This document shows, piece by piece, positions 1 through 5,305 of a stretch of DNA of 5,305 bases. The notes under the pieces were generated by a model that was given only the letters and a program-made list of their open reading frames with translations, ran no database searches and was not told the origin of the DNA. Source of the stretch: Candidatus Melainabacteria bacterium (GTDB taxonomy: Bacteria > Cyanobacteriota > Vampirovibrionia > Obscuribacterales > Obscuribacteraceae). Position numbers and translations under genes: made by a program. Where the stretch lies: assembly GCA_016209785.1 (NCBI GenBank), contig JACQVM010000302.1, positions 1-5,305 of the forward strand, written 5' to 3'. Every line of letters begins with the position of its first letter. Within the stretch, counting starts at the first letter, position 1.

Positions 1-39
1 CAGTAATATTGTTTGACATGTCATTAGATCATCTTGCTG

Positions 40-120
40 CTATGTTAGACTTATACTAACTTAGTGGTCATTATTGATATCATTATCGCCACTATGTTAG
101 AATAATACTAACATAGTGGT
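40..120. promoter_or_regulatory. Duplicated inverted-repeat operator of the AbiE operon
   Basis: Seen directly: the proximal site (89-119) has perfect 12-base arms, CCACTATGTTAG and CTAACATAGTGG, around a 7-base centre. The distal site (40-64) has 9-base arms with one mismatch, CTATGTTAG and CTAACTTAG, also around a 7-base centre. Read as direct repeats, 40-68 and 92-120 match at 26 of 29 positions. Their centres (52 and 104) are 52 bases apart, about five helical turns, so both sites should lie on the same DNA face. A short palindrome, TGATATCA (75-82), sits midway. Known: AbiEi antitoxins repress their own operons by binding paired inverted repeats upstream. Inferred: this is the AbiEi operator, since the proximal site covers the best -10 candidate and reaches to within 7 bases of the antitoxin start codon. 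Confidence 0.82.
74..103 (+). promoter_or_regulatory. Candidate sigma-70-type promoter of the AbiE operon
   Basis: A -35-like TTGATA (74-79, five of six consensus bases) lies 18 bases before a -10-like TAGAAT (98-103, five of six). Transcription would start near 110, giving a leader of only about 17 bases. The -10 lies wholly inside the proximal inverted repeat, so a bound repressor would block RNA polymerase. A second -10-like element, TATACT (52-57), lies in the distal repeat but has no good -35. This is pattern matching only; the start site is not known. Confidence 0.45.
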
Positions 121-126
121 ATTATC

Positions 127-762
127 ATGACCATTGTCAATACTTTCCAACTTCGCAAAGCCATTGCCCAGGAAGAATTTGATTATCTCCTTCTCGCTGG
201 TGCGCTATCTCAATATATAGCAGTGCGACAAAAGATTAATGAGCTGCTTAAGGCTGGTGTCATTCTTAGGGTAAAGAAAGGGCTGTATGTTTTTGGTCCA
301 GAATACAGCCAGGCACCCGTGGTTAAGGAGGTTCTCGCCAACCTGATCTACGGACCGTCGTGTATTTCGCTGGAATACGCGCTGGCTTATCACGGGCTGA
401 TCCCTGAACGAGTGGAAACACTCACGAGTGTTACCCCAAAGAGAGACAAGGAATTTCAGACGCCGCTGGGACAGTTTAGCTATCGATACCTGGCCGCCGA
501 CAAATACCCGCATGGGATTGAGCAAGTGTGGGTTGACCGCAACCATCCTGTCTTTATGGCTTCACCAGAAAAGGCGCTTTGTGACTATGTTGTACTCAAC
601 AGGGTAAGTGGTATCATCGGCAGCAAGAGCGCCAGAGAGTTTCTTGAGTCCGATCTGCGCATCGACCGAGAGAATTGGAAGCAATTTAGTCCGGACGCCT
701 TGCGGAAGTTGAACCAGTGTTATCGGAACAAGAGCATCGAGCACATCCTGGAGACCTTATGA
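127..762 (+). CDS. abiEi: AbiEi-like antitoxin and transcriptional repressor (type IV toxin-antitoxin)
   Basis: A 211-residue protein with the two-part layout of AbiEi antitoxins. Residues about 5-57 look like a winged helix-turn-helix domain, ending in the typical wing pattern LLKAGVILRVKKGLYVF (residues 40-56). Residues about 60-211 form the antitoxin domain, with the family signature PVFMASPEKALCDYV (141-155). In characterised AbiE systems this protein neutralises the AbiEii toxin without a stable complex (type IV) and represses the operon through upstream inverted repeats; a fitting pair lies just ahead of this gene. The ATG at 127 is the first start after in-frame TAA codons at 103 and 109, so the start is well constrained. 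Only a weak Shine-Dalgarno-like AGTGG precedes it. The stop codon overlaps the next gene's ATG, so the two are translationally linked. Family assignment is confident; actual antitoxin activity is inferred. Confidence 0.88.
   Translation: MTIVNTFQLRKAIAQEEFDYLLLAGALSQYIAVRQKINELLKAGVILRVKKGLYVFGPEYSQAPVVKEVLANLIYGPSCISLEYALAYHGLIPERVETLTSVTPKRDKEFQTPLGQFSYRYLAADKYPHGIEQVWVDRNHPVFMASPEKALCDYVVLNRVSGIIGSKSAREFLESDLRIDRENWKQFSPDALRKLNQCYRNKSIEHILETL
749..754 (+). promoter_or_regulatory. Ribosome binding site deciding the toxin start
   Basis: TGGAGA, with core GGAG at 750-753, lies 5 bases before the ATG at 759. It is inside the last codons of the antitoxin gene. It supports the ATG at 759 over an upstream in-frame GTG at 717, which would add 14 residues that do not resemble an AbiEii N-terminus. 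Confidence 0.7.
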
Positions 763-1625
763 ATGCTGCAATCTTATCGATGCTGGGCCGTTATCAGTGC
801 ATCACGGTACAAGATTATGAGAATGTGCTCAAGGAGATCATGCAAGAGATTGCGCTATTGGGACTCTGGCGATCCAAGTTCTTTGAGCATGCTGCCTTCT
901 ATGGTGGCACCGCGCTACGGATACTATACGGACTCGACCGCTTCTCGGAAGACCTCGATTTCTCGCTCTTGAAACCGCAAAAGGATTTTACTTTAGCTCC
1001 GTATCTCAATGCGGTAAAGGCAGAGCTCAATGGGATGGGATTCGACGTTGCCATCGAAGAAAAGAACAAGGGTGTCAAGACAGCTATCGAATCAGCTTTT
1101 ATCAAGGCTGGAACCAAGGAACACCTAATAAAGATCGCGGTATCTGGTGGATTGTCTGATCGAATCCAGAAGAACAAACTAATGACCGTGAAGTTTGAAG
1201 TTGACACGGATCCGCCCGGAGGATTCCAGACAGAGGTGAAGACGCTCCTGCAGCCCATTCCTTTTTCGGTGCATACATACAAACTGCCAGATCTCTTTGC
1301 TGGTAAGCTCCATGCGCTCCTTCATCGGGCATGGAAGAGTAGAGTCAAGGGGAGAGATTATTATGATTTTGTGTGGTATTTGGTGCGTGAGATTCCAGTG
1401 CGTTTAAGCCATTTGGAGCAACGACTTCGTCAATCTGGCTTGTGGACCAGCGAGCAGCAGATGCAACTACCGGACTTGCTCGAACTACTGGAAAAGAAAT
1501 TTGCAGAGCTGGACATTACTGCAGTAAAGAAGAGCGTATCACCGTTTCTCCGAGATCCGGCAGTGGTTGATTTGTGGTCGAGGGAGTTCTTCCTGTCGAT
1601 ACTGTCCCGACTGAAGGTAGCGTAG
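759..1625 (+). CDS. abiEii: AbiEii-like nucleotidyltransferase toxin (AbiEii/AbiGii family)
   Basis: A 288-residue protein of the DNA polymerase beta-like nucleotidyltransferase fold (AbiEii/AbiGii, formerly DUF1814). All the core motifs I look for are present: GGT at 49-51 followed by DLD at 65-67 (nucleotide and metal binding); KFEVD at 145-149; D178 and K183 in LPDLFAGKLHALLHR; and R195, R199, D200 and D203 in RVKGRDYYD. Nothing looks truncated, so the enzyme is probably active. Known relatives are growth-inhibitory nucleotidyltransferases: AbiEii uses GTP, and the related mycobacterial MenT3 adds pyrimidines to tRNA acceptor ends. The substrate here cannot be read from sequence. AbiE systems act in phage abortive infection and in stabilising mobile DNA. 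The gene starts in a 4-base ATGA overlap with the antitoxin gene and ends 6 bases from the convergent DUF1501 gene. Confidence 0.9.
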   Translation: MNAAILSMLGRYQCITVQDYENVLKEIMQEIALLGLWRSKFFEHAAFYGGTALRILYGLDRFSEDLDFSLLKPQKDFTLAPYLNAVKAELNGMGFDVAIEEKNKGVKTAIESAFIKAGTKEHLIKIAVSGGLSDRIQKNKLMTVKFEVDTDPPGGFQTEVKTLLQPIPFSVHTYKLPDLFAGKLHALLHRAWKSRVKGRDYYDFVWYLVREIPVRLSHLEQRLRQSGLWTSEQQMQLPDLLELLEKKFAELDITAVKKSVSPFLRDPAVVDLWSREFFLSILSRLKVA

Positions 1626-1631
1626 CAAAAA

Positions 1632-2876
1632 TCAACCTCTCAATAATTCCAGTGGCTGCCCGATTAGTTGGAAGCCAGGAAACACACTCTGCATGGCTGC
1701 TTTTGAGACTTGCATATGCTCTGATATGACAGACACTAGCACCGACCTAAAATCTGTGGTTACTGGTAAATCTCTGCCTTCAAATAAATTAGAAGGCTGA
1801 AGTCCTGCCCACCTCCCATGTATTTGACTGCCGTTGATTTTGCCACCTAAAAGCATAATTACATTGCCATGTCCATGGTCGGTGCCAGTGTTGCCATTTT
1901 CGCTGACTGTTCTGCCGAACTCTGACAAGACCACAATTACTGTGTTGTTGTAGGCTTGGCCAAGGGCCGTGACCATTTCCTTAAGCCCTTTGCCTAGCAC
2001 TGCTAGTTTGTTGGCTAGTTGGCCTTGTGAGCTGCCCTGATTAACATGTGTATCCCACCCGCCAATAGCAATGAAGCCCATTTGTATGGCAGGGTCTTTG
2101 GACATAAGCTGCCCTAACTGTGTGCCAAAGCTGCGAAAACCAGCAGCATCGGGCGCTCCTGCATTTGCGGCTATCATTTCGCTTTCAAACTCCTTTTTAA
2201 GAGTAGTACGTGCACTCAAGCCTTCGTTAAATGCTTTGGCCAGTGCATCCTTGCGTGAACTGTACATCTGTTGAAAGTAATATGATACTGTTTGGTTGTC
2301 TATGGCATTCAAGCGCCGTCTGCCCTTCTGAGAGTGTGGGGCATAGCTGGCAATAGAGGCGGGACCTTGCATGATGCGGGGGGCTGTGGCACCAATATTG
2401 ATGGCACGAATGGGAGAATGGGTGTTGGGCAACTGTGACAGGAGTCTGTTCATCCAGCCAGTTGAGGTGATCTTGATGCCAGGTGTGCCACTTTCCATGT
2501 AGTCCTGAGCATCAAAATGTGATCGAGTAGGATCAGGTGACCCGGCAGCGTGAACGAAAGCAAGTGTACCGTTTGCCCAGTACTCGTGCATTGGTTTGAG
2601 TGATGGATGTAGGCCAAAATAGCCATTAAGGTCAAGCGCACCAAGCTCTTGTCCTGGCCGTTGGATGGCAATAGAGGTGCGTGAGGCATAATATCGAGCG
2701 TCGCCATAGGGGATGACTACACTAAGACCGTCTACAGCTCCACGCAAGAAAACTACTACAAGTTTGTTGGTTGCCTCTTGTCCTGTGGATGTTCGCAAAG
2801 CCCAGGCTGTGACAGTTGGGCAAAGGTATGAGCAAGCAAATACTCCAGCAGTCTTTAGGAAATCACGTCGTTTCAT
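1632..2876 (-). CDS. DUF1501 protein, Tat-exported, alkaline phosphatase/sulfatase-like fold
   Basis: A 414-residue protein of the DUF1501 family, related to the alkaline phosphatase/sulfatase superfamily; its reaction is not established. The N-terminus is a twin-arginine signal: KRRDFLK (2-8), then a hydrophobic stretch to about 25 ending AWA, so it should be exported folded. Family hallmarks follow in order (414-residue numbering): LRGAVDGLSVVIPYGD near 45-59, RSHFDAQDYMESG at 118-130, GGWDTH at 272-277, SEFGRT at 318-323, GTDHGHGN at 331-338 and DFR at 375-377. The Asp and His residues in these blocks are plausible metal ligands, by family analogy only. An ATG two codons upstream (2882) is possible, but it leaves 1 base after the GGAG, whereas the ATG at 2876 leaves 7, so I prefer 2876. 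It lies directly downstream of the DUF1800 gene, its usual partner, and probably depends on the same transcript. Confidence 0.9.
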   Translation of the reverse strand: MKRRDFLKTAGVFACSYLCPTVTAWALRTSTGQEATNKLVVVFLRGAVDGLSVVIPYGDARYYASRTSIAIQRPGQELGALDLNGYFGLHPSLKPMHEYWANGTLAFVHAAGSPDPTRSHFDAQDYMESGTPGIKITSTGWMNRLLSQLPNTHSPIRAINIGATAPRIMQGPASIASYAPHSQKGRRRLNAIDNQTVSYYFQQMYSSRKDALAKAFNEGLSARTTLKKEFESEMIAANAGAPDAAGFRSFGTQLGQLMSKDPAIQMGFIAIGGWDTHVNQGSSQGQLANKLAVLGKGLKEMVTALGQAYNNTVIVVLSEFGRTVSENGNTGTDHGHGNVIMLLGGKINGSQIHGRWAGLQPSNLFEGRDLPVTTDFRSVLVSVISEHMQVSKAAMQSVFPGFQLIGQPLELLRG

Positions 2877-2883
2877 GTTCATG

Positions 2884-2889
2884 CTCCTA
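2884..2889 (-). promoter_or_regulatory. Stop-overlapping ribosome binding site of the DUF1501 gene
   Basis: Read on the - strand, TAGGAG contains both the TAG stop of the DUF1800 gene and the GGAG Shine-Dalgarno core of the DUF1501 gene. The core lies 7 bases before the ATG at 2876. A ribosome terminating on the first gene sits on the initiation region of the second, favouring coupled translation. Confidence 0.72.
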
Positions 2890-4440
2890 ATACATCATGA
2901 ACTCAGGACTACCCAGCAACAAGCTTGCTCTTAACTCAACTGGTGCAGCAGATACGGCACTGGTAGTTGTGCTAGATAGGTCTGTGTCTAAGGTTGATGC
3001 AATGTTGGTGTAATTCATGGTGTCAGTCTGTATGCCTGGCATGCGGCCAATGCCTATGGCAGTAGCAAAACTAAGGCGATTTAACAAGGCATTAGAATCC
3101 AGCCATGCTTCTTGCGTGTTTTTGTAACCATCCGGGGTGAGACACTGGTACAAGGGCATGCCTTGTTGTTTAAGGAATGCTATCAGCGGCATTGGATTGG
3201 TAACAGTTGAATTGGAAGCTCTGAGGCAGGATAAGAGATAACGATAAGGGGATTTAAACTTAGTGCTTGTGTATTGTGGGCTCCAAAATTCGGTGCTGTA
3301 AAAAAGCTCACGCAGAACTAACCTAATGTCCCCGCCGGCAGAGAGAAACCTTTGAGATAGCCTTTTAACAAGGCTCTCTGGCGGCTTGTCGGAGACAAAA
3401 AATTGGGCAAGTTTGTAGGAAATATGGTGAGCAGTGGAGCTGTGAGTAGCAAGAATATCAAGAGCTTGTTCAATCTCTTCAGCTCCTTGTCCTTTAATTT
3501 TGTGCCCAAGTAAGACCTTGTCAGAATAGTCGTGACGACGAGGGTCAAAAAAACTACCAAACTTGTTGTCCAGATTATTGTTAGTAATTGGTTCAGCCCG
3601 GAGTGGCTGCAAACCTAGCCCGGTGAGGATGCGAGCTAGCGCAATGACGTCTTGCTGAGTGTATGGACCATCAACGCCAAGTGTGTGTAACTCCATAAGC
3701 TCACGAGCATAGTTTTCGTTGAGGCCCTTAAAGCGTTTGTTGCGCCTAGTGGATTGGTAGTCCCCTGGTGCTGAGTTTTGCCAGTTATCCAAGTAAAAGA
3801 GCATGGCTGCATGGTGTGTTGTGGCGCCCAGAAGATCTCGAAACTTTCCTAGTGCATGTGGGCGAATGGCTGTTTCCTCATAAGAGCCTATCAGGATGTG
3901 ATCCATCCCTTTGTCCCAAGTAATGTTGAAGTGATTGAACCAGAACTCACTCATGAGCTCTTCTAATTGCTTGGGACTCCAAAGCGCCCGTTGTAAGCGC
4001 ACCTCAGCAACATCGTGATACATGGCTTTGTATGTTTCTCTCATTATCCTTTGAAAGTCTTTTTTGGAGTCATCGGTAGTAGGGTTTTTCCGTGCTAACG
4101 TCATCAATGCTGGCTTTCCATATTGCTTAAACAGTTGAGTTGGTGTCAGAGTTAGTGCTGGTTTGCTAGCAGCTAGCTTTTCAAGCGAGCTGGGCATTGC
4201 CAGTGTTTCTCCATGGAGTTGCTTTTCTATGAAATTACCCAAACCCATTTGAGCAACTGCCTCAATTTCTCCTGGGCGGACGCCATAGGTAAGGCGATTG
4301 AGGAGATGCCGGGCACGCTCCAATTGAGGCTTCGCTGTTGCATGGGTTGATTGGGTATCGGCTTTTGCTAGCCCAACGGAGCTCAAGAGTAACTGGAAAG
4401 CCAGAATAGCTACTATAAGGACAGACAATGAATATCTCAT
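2887..4440 (-). CDS. DUF1800 protein with Sec signal peptide, partner of DUF1501
   Basis: A 517-residue protein of the DUF1800 family, whose biochemical role is unknown. Residues 1-27 form a Sec-type signal peptide (hydrophobic core about 5-22, likely cleavage after AKA), so it should be periplasmic or outer-surface. Family hallmarks: ARHLLNRLTYG (43-53), the N-terminal motif; SEFWFNHFNITW (164-175); NENYARELMELHTLGV (241-256); LARILTGLG (268-276); HHISYKLAQFFVS (338-350); LTPDGY (434-439); and a C-terminal LLGSPEF (508-514). The length is usual and no frameshift is seen. The ATG at 4440 is the first start after an in-frame TAA (4450-4452), but no clear Shine-Dalgarno precedes it. The DUF1501 gene follows after 4 bases; DUF1800 then DUF1501 is a widespread arrangement, suggesting a joint extracytoplasmic function. 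Confidence 0.9.
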   Translation of the reverse strand: MRYSLSVLIVAILAFQLLLSSVGLAKADTQSTHATAKPQLERARHLLNRLTYGVRPGEIEAVAQMGLGNFIEKQLHGETLAMPSSLEKLAASKPALTLTPTQLFKQYGKPALMTLARKNPTTDDSKKDFQRIMRETYKAMYHDVAEVRLQRALWSPKQLEELMSEFWFNHFNITWDKGMDHILIGSYEETAIRPHALGKFRDLLGATTHHAAMLFYLDNWQNSAPGDYQSTRRNKRFKGLNENYARELMELHTLGVDGPYTQQDVIALARILTGLGLQPLRAEPITNNNLDNKFGSFFDPRRHDYSDKVLLGHKIKGQGAEEIEQALDILATHSSTAHHISYKLAQFFVSDKPPESLVKRLSQRFLSAGGDIRLVLRELFYSTEFWSPQYTSTKFKSPYRYLLSCLRASNSTVTNPMPLIAFLKQQGMPLYQCLTPDGYKNTQEAWLDSNALLNRLSFATAIGIGRMPGIQTDTMNYTNIASTLDTDLSSTTTSAVSAAPVELRASLLLGSPEFMMY

Positions 4441-4514
4441 GACTTTGTCTTAACATCGTGAGGGTTAGTATTAACTTAAACGACGGCAGAAGTAAAAAGT
4501 TCAAAGCGAGACGC

Positions 4515-4528
4515 TTGTAAATTTACAA
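4515..4528. repeat. Perfect palindrome TTGTAAATTTACAA, possible operator
   Basis: This 14-base sequence equals its own reverse complement. It lies about 75 bases upstream of the DUF1800 start and overlaps the -10 of the candidate promoter. Dimeric repressors often bind such AT-rich palindromes, but the regulator is unknown. As an isolated short palindrome it may also be chance. Confidence 0.4.
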
Positions 4529-4549
4529 ATATGGATATACGTGTGTCAG
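4522..4549 (-). promoter_or_regulatory. Candidate promoter for the DUF1800-DUF1501 pair
   Basis: On the - strand, a -35-like CTGACA (4544-4549, five of six consensus bases) is followed after 16 bases by a -10-like TGTAAA (4522-4527, four of six). The -10 lies inside the palindrome at 4515-4528. The implied leader is about 75 bases. The match is modest, so this is a suggestion only. Confidence 0.3.
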
Positions 4550-4569
4550 CCAGACAATTATCAGGTGTG

Positions 4570-5305
4570 CTAATAGGTTGTATTGTCCATGGTGGACAGT
4601 TGCCTCTTTATTTTTGGTAAGGCCTCAGTTGCTGCATGCTCTCCAGCAGCTATAGCTCTCTTTAAACTGTCCGTATCTTTGGCAAGCAGCAAAATGCCAG
4701 TAACGTCTGGTTTGATGACAATATCGTTGTTTGTCGTATGGTATTGGTCCATGGTGCTCACAACAATAGTAGAGACACGGCTGGCCAGTCCTGTCAGCGA
4801 TTTTAAGGTATGTGGCTCGACGTTGCGTAAATCCTCATCAACATCAATCACGATAACGACCTCAGCTCCGGAGTCGCGTGCCCAGGCAGCAGGTAAATTG
4901 GACTGGATGCCGCCATCGGCATAGGTAGCCTTGCCTACAATGACTGGCCGATACAGTGGAGGCCAAGAACAGCTTGCCTGGACGGCTTGCCCTAGGTTGC
5001 CGGTGGAGATCTGCTCAGATTGTCCATTGATGAGATTGGTGGCAATTGCTGCAAACCGCACAGGCAGATTCTCTATCTTGCATAAGCTGGGGCTAACAGC
5101 TCTATTGACCAAGCTTGCTATTTTCTTACCGCTAAATATGCCTGGATAAGGATGATTGTGCCAGGCAAAGACAGCAGAATTGAGCACATTGAGAAAGACC
5201 TTAAGCCAAATTGGAATGGGCATGAATGCTCGGCTAATTGTTCCATCGAGCATCCATTTCTCAATTGTTTCCAGTGGTACGCCGGCGCAATACCAAGCAC
5301 CAATC
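4570..5305 (-). CDS. Patatin-like phospholipase, C-terminal part (N-terminus beyond window)
   Basis: The reading frame stays open to the right edge, giving 244 complete codons plus the stop; the gene starts outside the window. The ATG at 5253 should not be taken as the start, because the 17 codons before it (IGAWYCAGVPLETIEKWM onward) match the segment that normally follows the patatin GxSxG nucleophile elbow (pattern GAxxAAG.. and so on). The nucleophile Ser is therefore just off the edge. The second member of the Ser-Asp dyad is visible: D of YADGGIQSNLP, codon 4915-4917. The following SGAEVVIVIDVD strand is also typical of bacterial patatins of the RssA/YchK/NTE type. The likely role is lipid acyl hydrolysis; substrate and location cannot be told without the N-terminus. 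It is codirectional with the DUF1800 gene after a 129-base gap. Confidence 0.85.
   Translation of the reverse strand, partial: IGAWYCAGVPLETIEKWMLDGTISRAFMPIPIWLKVFLNVLNSAVFAWHNHPYPGIFSGKKIASLVNRAVSPSLCKIENLPVRFAAIATNLINGQSEQISTGNLGQAVQASCSWPPLYRPVIVGKATYADGGIQSNLPAAWARDSGAEVVIVIDVDEDLRNVEPHTLKSLTGLASRVSTIVVSTMDQYHTTNNDIVIKPDVTGILLLAKDTDSLKRAIAAGEHAATEALPKIKRQLSTMDNTTY

Larger units (their letters stand above)
4441..4569. other. Spacer between the patatin and DUF1800 genes
   Basis: This 129-base AT-rich gap holds no credible gene. It contains a 14-base palindrome and a possible promoter facing the DUF1800 gene, listed separately. I see no GC-rich hairpin followed by a T-run for ending the patatin transcript, so read-through from patatin into DUF1800 is possible. 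Confidence 0.6.

Noticed and set aside
13..46. Perfect -35 hexamer TTGACA (13-18) within the palindrome TGACATGTCA (14-23), with extended -10-like TGCTATGTT (38-46)
   Set aside because: The spacing is 22 bases, too long for a standard promoter, and no hexamer at 16-18 bases resembles a -10. The pair at 74-103 fits better.
3..59. Open frame of 18 codons ending TAA at 57-59, possible tail of an upstream + strand gene
   Set aside because: Too short to judge, overlaps the operator copy and carries no recognisable protein pattern; the left edge cuts it off.
717..758. GTG-initiated 14-residue N-terminal extension of the AbiEii toxin
   Set aside because: The ATG at 759 has a well-placed GGAG and forms the usual ATGA overlap; the extension is antitoxin coding sequence read in another frame.
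1653..1677. TGGCT/AGCCA inverted repeat near the convergent gene ends
   Set aside because: The 5-base stem has a 15-base loop and no T-run on either side, so it is not a credible terminator.
3318..3560. Overlapping - strand frame with a hydrophobic, membrane-like translation
   Set aside because: It lies wholly inside the well-supported DUF1800 gene in another frame on the same strand; the hydrophobicity follows from frame shift of that sequence.
4464..4473. Ten-base match (TAATACTAAC on the - strand) to part of the AbiE operator, in front of the DUF1800 gene
   Set aside because: Only one half-site is present, without the inverted arm at 7-base spacing; a match of this length in AT-rich spacers is plausibly chance.
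5118..5303. Alternative - strand frame of 61 codons at the right edge
   Set aside because: The patatin frame is open across the same stretch to the window end and has family-like sequence; the 61-codon frame does not.

Overview
The window reads as a bacterial chromosomal segment with two unrelated blocks that converge head-on. The left block (about 1-1625, + strand) is a complete AbiE-type toxin-antitoxin operon: an AbiEi-like winged-helix antitoxin/repressor, then an AbiEii-like nucleotidyltransferase toxin. The two genes overlap by 4 bases (ATGA). In front of them lies a duplicated inverted repeat that overlaps the best promoter candidate, the layout expected for autorepression by AbiEi.

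The right block (about 1632-5305, - strand) reads, in transcription order: the C-terminal part of a patatin-like phospholipase that runs off the right edge; a 129-base spacer with a 14-base perfect palindrome and a possible promoter; a DUF1800 protein with a Sec signal peptide; and a DUF1501 protein with a twin-arginine signal. The DUF1800 and DUF1501 genes are 4 bases apart, and the DUF1800 stop codon forms part of the DUF1501 ribosome binding site. They are almost certainly cotranscribed and probably act together outside the cytoplasm. The function of this common pair is not established to my knowledge.

The toxin and DUF1501 stop codons are only 6 bases apart, with no hairpin plus T-run terminator between them. 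The AbiE cassette therefore looks like a compact defence or stability module beside a housekeeping-like secreted-protein cluster. No integrase, transposase, tRNA, att site or CRISPR repeat is visible.

Taxonomy cannot be fixed from this window. Tat and Sec exported DUF1501/DUF1800 partners plus a patatin occur in several phyla with complex envelopes, and base composition looks moderate. Nothing here is clearly a brand-new system. The most interesting items are the symmetric two-site AbiE operator and the tightly coupled Sec/Tat exported pair of unknown function.
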